DNA of 64,000 nt, from positions 419,099 through 483,098 of the forward strand of contig JAXGGA010000020.1 in NCBI GenBank assembly GCA_038373865.1. The letters run 5' to 3'. The notes beneath the pieces were generated by a model. That model ran no database searches, was not told where the DNA came from, and saw only the letters and a program-made list of their open reading frames with translations. How positions within the stretch are numbered: position 1 is the stretch's first letter; every line of letters begins with the position of its first letter. This DNA is from Uloborus plumipes. Lineage: Eukaryota > Arthropoda > Arachnida > Araneae > Uloboridae. Positions 1 through 10,800 of this stretch are shown here, piece by piece. The translations under genes were made by a program, and so were the position numbers.

Positions 1-994
1 GATGACGCACTCTACATATCTTACTATAGATGAATGTAGAAGTTTCCTTTGAGCATGCACACTTTTTTAAAGGTAAACGGAAACACCTAATTTGTACCTT
101 TTTTGGAAAATAATTTTCAAAAGGAAGCATTTCGAATCAATTATACAGTAAAGGCTATCCTTATTCTATCTGATTATTAAAAAAAAATCTTCCAAAAATA
201 CTCATGAGCATATTTTTCTTATCACCTTATAGTGTCCAAAAAGGTATACACCTGTTTTCCCAATTAATCCTTGCAATAACTTTCCATCCTTAATCCGAAG
301 CTGTATTTCAATAAATGTATTACTTTATTTATTTGTTTTGACAGTTGAATTACGCAATAAGGAGACAAATAAAATAGTATCGTCGACAGATCAATCTTCT
401 TCCGCAATTAAAATCTTTACCTGGATCATGCTAACAAAAGATATTTCGACAAGCCTGTATATTCCAAATCTCCAGACAACGTTTTATCTGTGTATCTTCT
501 AATTGCGAGCTTCTGCTTATTTTTCTCGGATTTTTTAATTACTTAATCACTCTCAATCACTTGAATTTGTGTATACATTGATGGGAGTGAAATACATGTG
601 TCTAAGTTTCGTCGATGAAGCTTCCTAGTTTATATTAAAAAATGTATACATTTTAAGTAATAAGAAAGTTACCAAGAAATTAAATTAAGACAAATGTTAT
701 AGTGTAAAATTAAGTAGTAGTGACACAAATTAAACAGTAATTTTCCTGCTAAATTATTCATAAAATATTTTGAAAAGTAGGTAAATTACGTAAGTATGTA
801 GAGAAGTAAGAGTGCAAATCATAAAACGCATGACATTGTATCAAGATACAAACCATTTTTTTGAGCAAGGTGAATCACAGTATTTTTCTTTAAACATACA
901 TTGAAAAAAAAGGGAAAAGAAACAAAGAATGAGTTTCAAGCGATTTTGTTTTAATTCTTAAAATTGTTCTTTAATTTATAACGACAGGGCTCGA
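1..994. other. AT-rich intergenic DNA, nothing recognised
   Basis: No frame, tRNA fold, terminal repeat or tandem array could be recognised here. Short A and T runs are the only visible structure. Confidence 0.6.
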
Positions 995-1093
995 GACCCA
1001 TTAGCTCAGTTAGTTAGAGCGTCGTGCTAAGGACGACGCTCTAACCTTAGTCGCACGAAGGTCGCTGGTTCACCCCCCCCCCCCGTGTGGCCT
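995..1093 (+). pseudogene. tRNA-Ile pseudogene with rewritten anticodon arm
   Basis: The stretch 1000-1029 matches the eukaryotic tRNA-Ile(AAT) 5' half: A-box/D-arm TTAGCTCAGTTAGTTAGAGC followed by GTCGTGCTAA, the start of the anticodon arm. The 3' half resumes at about 1055 with CGAAGGTCGCTGGTTCA, the variable region and T-arm. Between them, instead of the anticodon and 3' anticodon stem, lie about 25 extra bases containing the reverse complement of the D-arm. The T-stem CCC has grown into a run of about 12 C, and the 3' acceptor strand is degraded. It cannot fold as a cloverleaf and is not functional. It could be a dead tRNA gene or a tRNA-derived SINE head; nothing SINE-like follows. The tRNA-Ile identity rests on recalled family sequence. 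Confidence 0.8.
1013..1045. repeat. Perfect 13-bp hairpin inside the tRNA-Ile pseudogene
   Basis: GTTAGAGCGTCGT (1013-1025) is followed, after a 7-base loop, by its exact reverse complement ACGACGCTCTAAC (1033-1045). A second inverted pair, CTAAGG (1027-1032) and CCTTAG (1045-1050), overlaps it. The copied piece is the pseudogene's own D-arm, so this is an inverted local duplication of the kind made by replication template switching. Confidence 0.85.
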
Positions 1094-4000
1094 TAAGTGC
1101 TAGTTAATAAGAGATTTTTTTTAGCATATTTCTTGGAAATATTCCCAGAGTATTATTCGATTTCATCTTGCAGGTTTCTCGAATATTAGGTAATTCCGTC
1201 TAAATAACAGAAGAAAACTTATTTATGCAAGGTGAATTTCAGTATGAATTTTTACATACATTAAAAATGAGCATAGTGGGTGCATCTATTGAAACCGTAT
1301 TTGGTACTATTGTTGTCCATTTATTTTTACTTTTAACAGTGCACAGAATATAGTAGCTGTAGTGAAGATTGAGTAAGTAATACTATCAATAATAAAAATC
1401 TACTGCAAGATTATTCGAAGGACAAGTTAATAGAAGTACTTTTATTGTTAAAAATATATTTTGCTTAATCTATAATCTCCGAAAGTATTACATTTTGAGG
1501 AATATTTTAAACTAAGTTGAAATGATATATTTATTGAAATGATACTATGAATGCATGTTTCAACCTACACAATGCAATTTTGAAATGTTTTGCGTGTTTT
1601 GTTCAAAGTGCAAGAAAGTTCATCAGAAGGATTTCTCAATTAAACGCATTGCTATTACTGTAGGGAAAGTAAAATCCCTTTTCACTAAATGATCCTTGTT
1701 TTAATATTTCAAAGCAAAATTTTTAGTTGCATAACTTCCTCCGGGATAGTTCACATTTCTCTGAAAATTTAAATGAAAAAGTGGGCTTCAAAGTTTTTTC
1801 TTAACTTAAATCTCCTTAAACACGCAAAATTTAAGAAAAGTTTGTTGCCTTAATTTGTTGCTTCGTACAAAACTGCCTTTTTTCCTTAGCAGCATTCACC
1901 CGAATCCATCGAGGCTCTCTCCAGAAGTTTTGAAATTAAAAAGTAAATCCTTACTTTTGTTGAATTTAGAAAAATAAAATATCCGTAGCCGTAATTATCC
2001 AAGTACAGCTTGAAGTGCGTGGTATCTGGAGGGCTACTCTTTTTAGTAATTCGCATCACGGAATCAAAAACAACCACTCCGAAGCTGACAGCGTAGCCTA
2101 ATATACAAAATGGAAAACAATCTAGACCCTGTTTGTTATTCATGACCTTCACTCTAAAACTCGCCCCCCCCCCCCAACTCCCCCCTCTCGCTCCTGAATG
2201 TGTGAGTAGGAGAATCATCTCCGTTAAATGGAGTAAATCGTACTGCCAGAAGCAAAATGTTTTCAACTGCTGCTAGAATTGTTGGGGACAGAATGTCATA
2301 AATGATGCATTTGGCTGTAATATATAAAAGTTCATATGATATGAGTTTTGAGATTTTGACATTTAAAAACACAAGGCTATACTGAAGCTTGGAAGAAGAT
2401 TTTTAGAAAGGATTGCGCTGAAATATGCGATTATGTTCGGGGAATATACTTTTTTGGAATAATTGGTTCTAGTTTTTGCAGATTAGATTTACATAACTTT
2501 CTAGCTAGAAAATAGTTACAACCTAAGACACAGAAGCTTTACTTACATCCTAATAGTATTGCTAGTCTTTACTCTGAAGTTGTGGGCCATACTTTTCTGA
2601 ATATGTCGGTTATCTCATATATATCTTTCATGCCATACATGCAAAGTTTTAACATTTGTATTTAAATGTAAACAGATATTTTTTAATGCAAGAAGTAAAA
2701 TGAAAAAAACATAAATAAAAGAAAATAAACTTTTCTGTACGCAAATAATACTCTACAGTGTAACTCATTAATTTTCGTGTTTTTTATATAGAGCTTATTG
2801 GGCCTTATTGGACCAATATTCTTTTTTAAATTATTAATTCCGTGAAAAAACGACGATACATTAAAATTTTTCTTTTTGAGACTGGAAACAACATAAGTTA
2901 GGCTTAGAACAAAACATATTTTTTATGTGTTAGTAAATGAAAGTACACAATGATTGAAACAAAACGTACTGTAAAATAATATCAATCAATTTTGACAACG
3001 CATATTTAAAACAGCTTTTGCTACGCTGCTCCCAAACGATTAGAATTGTTTGTTGATAACGCTTTATTATTAGTCACGCCTCCCGATGACAATGAAATCT
3101 ATATCTAGCTCATTTTAGTAATCCTACATTACAAACATTTTCAGATGGCCTTATAGGCCTATGTGGCCATATTTAGCGCACTCGTGTTATTTGCTTTTTT
3201 ACAAGAAAAAAATAAAGAAAAATAAACGAAAGAAAGAAAACCGGTAGATTGAGACTATTACTATAATAAAAAGCATACAACAACATAAATAATTATGTTT
3301 TTGAAATAATTGCTTAAACATATGATAAACACTTTAGGCCATAATTTCGGAACAGATATATGATTAACAAACCTTAATATTAGATACTCATTAGTAGGAT
3401 TATTTAGCTCGGTTTTGATACCTTGTTATGTTTTTCTCCAAAAATACGGTTAAAATTAGGTTCTAGGTTTTTACAATAGGGAAGTTATTCAAACGGTAGT
3501 AAGTATTTAAAGTTCCAGTAAACTATTTATAGAAATCTAAAGTAGTTTCACTTCGTAAACAATAATTTATACATCAAACGCAACATTAATCCGGTAATAG
3601 ATTGCAACATGTTTGCAATTAGCATTAATATCTGGGTATAATTTAAAGTTTTCCATGAGTAATGTCAAATATTTAACGTAAAGAGTGTTCCATCTACATT
3701 AGAGGATATATACTAAACAAATAATTCCGGCAAATAAAGCTTAAACTTGCCATGTGCGCTTCCATATGATGAAATTTAATTGAATGTTTACATGCTATCT
3801 GGGATTGTTAGCTCATTAGAACATAAAACGTAAAACAGGTAAAGATGTACATTGTACATACACGCATTTATTGAAACTGTAGTAATAATAACGTAGTTAC
3901 TTATGAACTTAATATATTAATGAAATAGAAAATATAAGTATGTATCGATGTTTTAAAACAAATGATAATGATAGGGGAAGGTGGTCTAATTTTTTGCATT

Positions 4001-4325
4001 TAATTTCGAAGAACTGTAATATCTTAAACATAACCACGACCAGTCTGATTTTTTTAATACATGAAACATTAGGCATGAAAAAATTGCTACATGATGTACC
4101 TGAGTGATTTCTTATTATAAAATAAATTTAGAAAATAAAAACTAATACATTATGTTAGGTGAAAAACCTGGAAAAAACCGTTTGGGTTGCTGACTTGTCA
4201 GTAGTCATTAAAAACTATGGAGCGATCAGTTGTAATTTTTCGGACATTTAATTATTAACATGCAAGGCAGCACTGGAATGGTTTTTTAGCGTTAAGAGAG
4301 AAAATAACACCAAGGATACAAGCTT
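1094..4325. other. AT-rich intergenic DNA with one C12 run
   Basis: About 3.2 kb without a recognisable gene or complete element. The only feature is a run of 12 C at 2164-2175 followed by C/T-rich sequence. The minus-strand frame across 1886-2266 shows no family motif and runs straight through this run, so it is not supported as a gene. Confidence 0.5.
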
Positions 4326-4397
4326 GGGGGGGGGGGGTGATCCCATGATCACCTGCCAATGAAGCGAAGCTTCTGCCATTAAATTATGGAGTCGCAA
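4326..4397 (-). other. Weak tRNA-like fragment ending in a G12/C12 run
   Basis: Read on the minus strand, a D-arm-like segment (TTTAATGGCAGAAGC) precedes a stem-like segment and then GGGATCA followed by 12 C (G12 at 4326-4337 on the plus strand). A perfect 7-bp hairpin, GGTGATC/GATCACC (4337-4354), lies in the T-arm position. The resemblance to a tRNA is partial. It is noted because the C run sits where it does in the tRNA-Ile pseudogene at 995-1093. Confidence 0.25.
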
Positions 4398-4789
4398 CCG
4401 ATTAACTTAATAGTTGCATTGAATTACTCTACATTCGAGTTTTTTTTTTCGTTTACTCAATTTTTGTGCTAGTTTTTTTCATTAATAAAGCTAAAGGGCA
4501 AAACAGCAACGAATTCAAGCTATAAGATAGCCAGACTCTAACGTATAAATGTGATTTCCCATTAATGGTGACTTTTACATCACTGAAACAATACTTATTT
4601 TCAACATGTTTGAAAATTGCTCTTTATAAAATTGAAACACGCGTGTACAAAATCAAGGAAATCTTCTAACCAACTACTAGGTACTTAAAAATAAGATTGT
4701 AAAGAAACTTTAATACATTTGTTTATTAAAAAAGAATACTACGAGTTTTGAGTTTACCATGAACAGAAGTGTTGCCATGAACTTGATAT

Positions 4790-6046
4790 GAGTGATTCCA
4801 TACCAACTCACCAGAAAAAAGAAAAGTTGGTCACACGACCAACTCGGATTTTCTTTTAATTTGGCACACATGTTGATCATATAGAGGCATGGAAAAGTCC
4901 AAATTGTTAGGTTCCTACTCCACTTATTTTCTGAGATACATGCCCTCAAAGTTTGTCCGCCAAGTCAAAATACTAAAAAAGTGATGTTATTTAATCATTT
5001 TTTATAAAAAATCGTAACTCATGCAAAATAAAAGTGTTAAACATCTATGGAAACTAGTTACTCCAGGCATTCAGAAAAAAAAAATACTAGAATGTTCATA
5101 ATGAAAATTGCTAAGGTACAGGGCTCTTTGAAGTTGTAATCACAAAAACTCGATTTTGCCTATTTTGCTAAAATTGAGGAATTTATTCCAAAAAAAGGAA
5201 GACATAACCAAAGGTTTACTCACTTTCTGGTAGTGTACAGATGTTTACTATAAATGGTTACACAATGCATAACTTGGATTTCTCACTCCTTCTCGGAAAT
5301 ATTTAAGCTTAAAGATAAGCCATAAGGCAAAAACATGCGTTTTTGGCCATCTTGGCAGCCATTTTTCTCATAAAGGGGGAGCAGTAGAAACTTTTATTTT
5401 TTTTTAAACAAGTCACTGATATGTTAGCTATTCACAGGAAAAGAGTTTACTTTTGGTTATTTCTTCCGTTAAGAGATATCCTGCTGATAGAATATTCATG
5501 TTTTTTGTTACGACCATATGATTTTGTTCCCCCTCTCATGGACTTAAAATTAATTAAACCAAAAAATAATGATATATTTATTAATAGCTGTATTATCTAC
5601 CCAATATGTCATGAAATTTAATTTATTAAATCATTGCACAATAAATTAGATAATTGATGAAATCAAGAAATAGTATTTCTCTGATGCCTGAGCATTATGC
5701 ATTAATAATTATAAAGCACTAAATACTTTCTTGAGAAATTAATTAACATAAAGGAGCTCTAAATATTTATATTATAAGCAATACTTCTTATTAATAATTA
5801 TTAAATATTATTAATAATTAACTATTCCTGTTCTTATTTGCAGAATTTCTATAAAAAATGAATAAATAACATCACTTTTTTAGTGGCGACAAACTTTTAG
5901 GGCATGTATCTCAGAAAATAAGTGGAGTAGGAACCTAACAATTTGGACTTTTTCATGCCTCTATATGATCAACATGTGTGACAAATTAAAAGAAAATCCG
6001 AGTCGGTCGTGCAACCCTCATTCGGTGAGTTGGTATGGAATCACTC
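4790..6046. mobile_element. Non-autonomous element with about 200-bp inverted arms
   Basis: The left end begins GAGTGATTCCATACCAACTC and the right end is its reverse complement. Inverted similarity continues for about 200 bp on each side (about 4790-5012 against 5846-6046), with small indels such as an extra block near 4965 in the left arm. The central part of about 830 bp is AT-rich and includes a TTAATAATTATTAAATATTATTAATAATTAA-like stretch near 5800, but no transposase motif. No clean target duplication was seen; TAT and TAAT flanks allow a TA-type target. It looks like a long-TIR MITE or foldback element. Superfamily is not assigned. The open frames inside follow the arms and are not supported as genes. 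Confidence 0.8.
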
Positions 6047-6142
6047 TAATGCAATACGGCTTCTGCTGTTTGTTAATGCTTTGTTTGTATTTTATTGTAA
6101 TTTTCTACAACTAGGGTTATTTACCCACATACACTGCACTGC

Positions 6143-6308
6143 AACCTTTCTTGACAACAACATCGTGACGTCAGCGTGACGTTAACCTATGAAAAACGAG
6201 TTAGATAAAACGTCAGAGCCTACTTGGCGAATTAGAGGAGATTGCTGACTGCTTGTGAGCTCTTATTGGCTCCGCCCGTAGTGACGTTCAGTGTTAAGTT
6301 AAGTTGAA
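6143..6308 (+). mobile_element. Core fragment of the PIF/Harbinger MITE family
   Basis: This stretch matches the inside of the complete MITE at 38868-39169 in reverse orientation, including TTTCTTGA, CATCGTGACGTCAGCGTGAC, AACGAGYTAGATAAAACGTC and GTGAGCTCTTATTGGCTCC. Both ends, including the GGCAGGGATTC terminal repeat, are missing. It carries a palindromic TGACGTCA plus further TGACGT half sites. Confidence 0.8.
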
Positions 6309-7146
6309 TTTAGGCATAGTAAAATAGTTTAGTATTTTTTTTTAATTTACGTAGTAAATAAATGCACGATTTAGGAAAGAAACATCTTCGCACTAATATT
6401 AAAGAAATACCATTTTACAGTAGACTTATGATAGTATCATCAAAACTAATCAATGCTCATATAAAAGAAAAAGTCTTAACATTAATGTTTGAAATATGTT
6501 ATCTACTATAGTTCATGAAGAGAAATAAAATCGTGTGTCAAATCGTGAAAGAACTTCGATGAAGATACTAACTTCCGAAAACGTTTGTCCTAATTTTAAA
6601 ATTTAAATCAAATGAGCGGTTGTTTAAAATATTGAGAGTTACGTAATTGCTAACACTAGAGTACATAAAAGGTTTAATTTTAGAAGGGAAATTAAGTCTT
6701 AAGCTTTCAAAATAGCAGCTTAAATTTATTCAAATGATGTAGAATTTCTAATAATAAACTAACAAAGAAGCAAATGCAAATAAGTTTCCCTAGAAACGAA
6801 TGATGATTAGTTTGATTACTGATATTAAAATAAAGCAGCTTGCTTTTCATTCCTTAAATTGTCTTTTTATAGTCAAGTTTATTGTAAAATGAAAAAGAAA
6901 CAAGCATAAAGAAAGACTTAAATTATTACAAAAATGTAGAAATCAATTAAATAAATAAATATGAAAAAAAAGTCGAAGTGGGGTGTCGTGATGGAGAACT
7001 ATACATATATCTTATCGCCCCCCCCCCCTCCCACCCCTGATGACTTTTCAGATAAGTCTAATTTGAGCAATATACTTTTAGTTTTTCATATCTTGCTTTA
7101 GATACTTCTGGTCTATGTGTTTTCCAAAGTTTTTACTTCTTTCGAA
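6309..7146. other. AT-rich intergenic DNA with a C11 run
   Basis: No element or gene was recognised. A run of 11 C sits at 7018-7028. Confidence 0.5.
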
Positions 7147-7148
7147 TA

Positions 7149-8321
7149 CAGTCGAACCCGCTTAATGGAATATCGGTTAATGGAATATCCCGCTTAATGT
7201 AATACATTTTCAATGTCCCGAACCGTAGTAAATCATTTCTGTGTTAAATTTCCCGGTTAAAGGAATATCATGTTAGGAAGCAATCCCGGTTAAAAGAATA
7301 GTTTTTAGCCACGCTGATGTCGATCTCCTACCATTTCCAATCCTTTTTTCCGGATTTTTCCTCCAGTAAAGAGCAATAAAGATTGTGAAGCTTATGGACG
7401 ACTTCCAAATAATGTTTTGTCACTTCGTTGAAAGAGGGTGCAGGGGCAAGAAAAGCGATTCCTGGAATTTGAAGGGAATGTTTCCCTATGTATAGTGTTG
7501 TATACTGTTTGTCGCCCCCACTGTGTATCGTTCCTTCTGCTTCAGAGAATGAACAATAAGTTTCGAATAAGCTTTACCTCTAGGGACCCAAAGGAGAGAT
7601 AAGAGAATAAAGGAGTAATAGGCAAACCAACAGGTGTAAAGGACCGGGGAAGAAGACGAGGCTGTGACGAATCTCTTCCGAGAAGCGCAACGAAAAGTCT
7701 GATTTGATGTTCTGAAATCATTTTCCAATTTTGCTTCGGCTGTGCATGTGCTTGTCTCTTCATAATGTCTTCTAAGCGAAAAGATCGTACTTTGAAAGAA
7801 AAAGTGAATTTTATTGAATATTCAAATGCTAATGTAAATGTACGCAGTTACAACTTGAAAAAAAGTTCGAGATATCGCAATCTCAAGTTTCGAAATTGTT
7901 GAAAAATAAAGAAAAAATTCTAAACGACTGGAAATCAAACAAAAACCTTAATCAAAAGAAAAAATACACAGGTAAAGAATCAGAAGCTGAAGATGCTGCT
8001 CTCCTTCGCTGGTTTGCTGAGAAACGGGCTTGTAACGTTCCTGGTCATTTAATAAGGTCATTTTTAATTAGATTTCTAAATTTTAATATGTTTAAAGTAT
8101 TATTAATTAATATATTTAAATTACCATTAATTAATATGTCTAAAGTTAATCGTTATATACTTGTTGATGAATATACTTGTGGTTAAGGCACATTTAAATG
8201 CTTTCTTGGTTTAAATGCAAGTTGGAACGTCGTGTGGATGGAATCCCGGATAATGGAATATCCCGCTTATTAGAATATTTTTCCGTGACAAATTGGCTAT
8301 TCCATTAAGCGGGCTCGACTG
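7149..8321 (+). mobile_element. pogo/Tigger-type transposon, internally deleted
   Basis: Terminal inverted repeats CAGTCGAACCCGCTTAATGG (left) and the near-exact complement of it at the right end (CCATTAAGCGGGCTCGACTG) are flanked by TA on both sides (7147-7148 and 8322-8323), the target used by Tc1/mariner/pogo elements. The motif CCCGGTTAAAGGAATATC and variants recur under both ends as likely subterminal binding repeats. At 1,173 bp it is about half the length of an autonomous Tigger-like element. It holds only the first part of a transposase (7765-8186); the catalytic domain is missing, so it needs a transposase from elsewhere. Confidence 0.88.
7765..8186 (+). pseudogene. Truncated pogo/Tigger transposase (DNA-binding part)
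   Basis: The frame starts at ATG 7765 with MSSKRKDRTLKEKVNFIEYS, the start of a CENP-B/Pipsqueak-type N-terminal helix-turn-helix. A single-base frame change near 7860-7866 separates it from the next part, which reads FEISQSQVSKLLKNKEKIL and then a stretch with LLRWFAEKRACNVP, the beginning of the second CENP-B-type DNA-binding domain. From about 8040 the reading turns into AT-rich, non-homologous residues and stops at 8186. The DDE catalytic domain is absent. In the family the pair of HTH domains binds the terminal repeats; a product this short could at most compete for ends. Identification rests on motif order and the matching TIRs. Confidence 0.75.
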
Positions 8322-8323
8322 TA

Positions 8324-10798
8324 TTTCGAAACAGATTAATATCAGCACCTACGCTTAATTTATTTATAAATACTGGTGTAAGTGTTGCATTTTCTTACAA
8401 CAAAATTTATTCAAAAAAGCTCCGGAATACCTCTATAACATTCTTTTTCGAAAAATTAAAAAGATTTTAACATTCAAGCCTAGATGAGAGAAGTTCAAAC
8501 CAAGAACTCAACTACTGTTTTTCAGCGCCAAAAGTTACGAAAATTGCAGTGATTCTAAATCTGTTTTTAGTTTAAGTGCTTTAGTAAGAACTGAAATACA
8601 ATATTAGTTTCTTGTGTATTTAACAATGAGGAAAGTTAGACGCTAATTTATCGAATCCAACTGAAAGAAATTCTAACGTCAAAAAATTTAAAAGAATATC
8701 TAAGGACGATTTAAGGAAAGTTAACACTACAGAACAAGTCGAGTTTGTTTCACCCCTCTGTATCTCAGCCTCATTATACCATCGAAGTTGATTTTTGCCA
8801 TACTCAATCTCCAGTGGATCCTGAGAATTAGCTGCCTGCTAATTCTCAGGAAAAGAATAACTTCATGAACTAAGGTAACTAAACACTTTGAATCATTTTT
8901 TTTCTTGGGGCAACATTAGGGAAAGGTAACCCAACGTATATTACAATCTAAAGCAGAATGATCATAATTTCTCATAATTCAGGAAAACTATACTTGTAAA
9001 ATCTGTTTAAAATGTGTATTAAAAGGTGAGTGATCTTGTTTCTAGCAATGTCATTAACAAACAATAAGATGAAATTTCTATGAATGAAAAAGCTGCTTAA
9101 AATAATTTATTGCATGTTTCATCCGCAACGACTATACACTCTGTCCCCTATAGCAAGCAAACTGGATGCATTTATGTAGTGATGCAAAGCTCTTGTTTTC
9201 TCCCACTAATGAAGATAGTGCGTCACATAATTTTCGCTTAATTTTTTTTAAGTATTAACATATGAAAGTACGCCAACAGTGTTCGCAGGATGCGGATTAA
9301 AAAAAATTATAAAATCCGCCTAACTATACGTGATCATTACGTCAATTCATCAATTCAATTTTCATTATTCAATTTAACGATCATTACGTTTTTTTTTCCT
9401 TGTACAAAAGTGAGCAACGTGTTACATTTAAATAAATGATATCGAATTGCCAGTTATAAGTTGTTATTAATATTATAGTATTGGTGTACTTATTTGCTCA
9501 TTTTTTTCTTAATAGTTAAAGCATCATTTATTAGATTATAAAATTGGCAATTTTTCTTGTGCAGCATTGCATAAAATAGTTCGGGAAAATGCAAAAGGTA
9601 TGCTCAATGGCAGTTTATGGAATTTTGTGAAGCACTGATATAGAAATGTTGAATTTATCACTTAAAAAAAAACTTTTAGTTGCCAAGTTCAAAAGCACAA
9701 TTCTTCTGGTGCAATATAATAATAATTGTCTGGGATAAAACCTACTTTCATCGTTAACTCCTTTTTCAAAATTCCCAATGCCTCTTTTTTTAAATCTTCA
9801 CATAGGATCGCAGGTTAAATAACTTTTTTGGGACAAAAGGATGTTAGTGTAAGTAAACAGAACCTCAAGCTGGTGTTGTTCGGCGTTAATAATGCGTCAG
9901 CTGCATGGTGGAAGTAATTAATGAAGTTTCCATCTGAAAGCACTTGATTGAAAAGAAGCATAATTAAAAGATCATGGCTATGCCATAAAAATAGAGAATT
10001 GAGATAAAAAACGTATTAGACAAAAAATATTATTTAGGACAAATTAGTAGCTTTTTGCGTTCGGAAATAAAAATTTCTTTTTAAAGCAAGGAGTGTGATG
10101 GGGGAAATTAGCATGCAGCGAAGCGCAAAAATATAGTAGCGGACGCATAACAAGTTTAAGAAAAAAATAGTAGCAGTACTTTTTGCATTTCATGAGAAAA
10201 AATAAAGAAAAAGAGGAATGCTTGAAAAAATATGTTGTTTCAGTTGAATTTGTAGATATCTAGTTTTGAAGGCGTTTTTTGACATTTAATCTGCAAAGAA
10301 CAATTACTATACTTTATGTGGGAAAAATTGCCGGTAAAAAATAGCAGCACTCCATTTAAAGATTAAGGTGTATCGTTTAGGCGTTAGTTCCTACACGAGG
10401 ACAAATTCAGAAAAAAAAAGCGTAGATATTTTTTCCACTAAATATTAAAATTCATACCGCACCTTAAAAAGGATTTTGTAACAAATTTACTTTCTGATAT
10501 TGCTAGCACAGTTAGTTAGTTAAGCAGGGGAGATTTACTTATTCCAAAAAATATTTTGTAAAATATTTTATAAAATCAATTTAAATAAAGTCAGTTACCA
10601 TTATTCAAAGTGATAAACACAATTATATTTAAAAACATCAATTATTTTACTAACGTATTACGACATATTTGTACATTTTTTTAAAGTCATTAAATACAGA
10701 TCATGATAACTAATCATTGGTGATTTAGACTAAATTAACTCAAAAGTAGAAGAAATGCATATCAAAGAAGAAACCATGTGCAATGTATGAACAAGAAC
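8324..10798. other. AT-rich intergenic DNA
   Basis: About 2.5 kb without recognisable genes or elements apart from one perfect hairpin at 8819-8851, listed separately. Confidence 0.5.
8819..8851. repeat. Perfect 14-bp hairpin, 5-base loop
   Basis: TCCTGAGAATTAGC at 8819-8832 is exactly complementary to GCTAATTCTCAGGA at 8838-8851, around the loop TGCCT. No T-run follows and there is no gene nearby, so it is not treated as a terminator. It may be a local inverted duplication. Confidence 0.8.
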
Positions 10799-10800
10799 TA

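Noticed and set aside
1886..2372. Two overlapping minus-strand frames (126 and 72 codons)
   Set aside because: They run through a C12 homopolymer, have no family motif, and show no splice or composition evidence.
8819..8851. Hairpin considered as a transcription terminator
   Set aside because: No T-run, no adjacent gene, and the sequence is eukaryotic.
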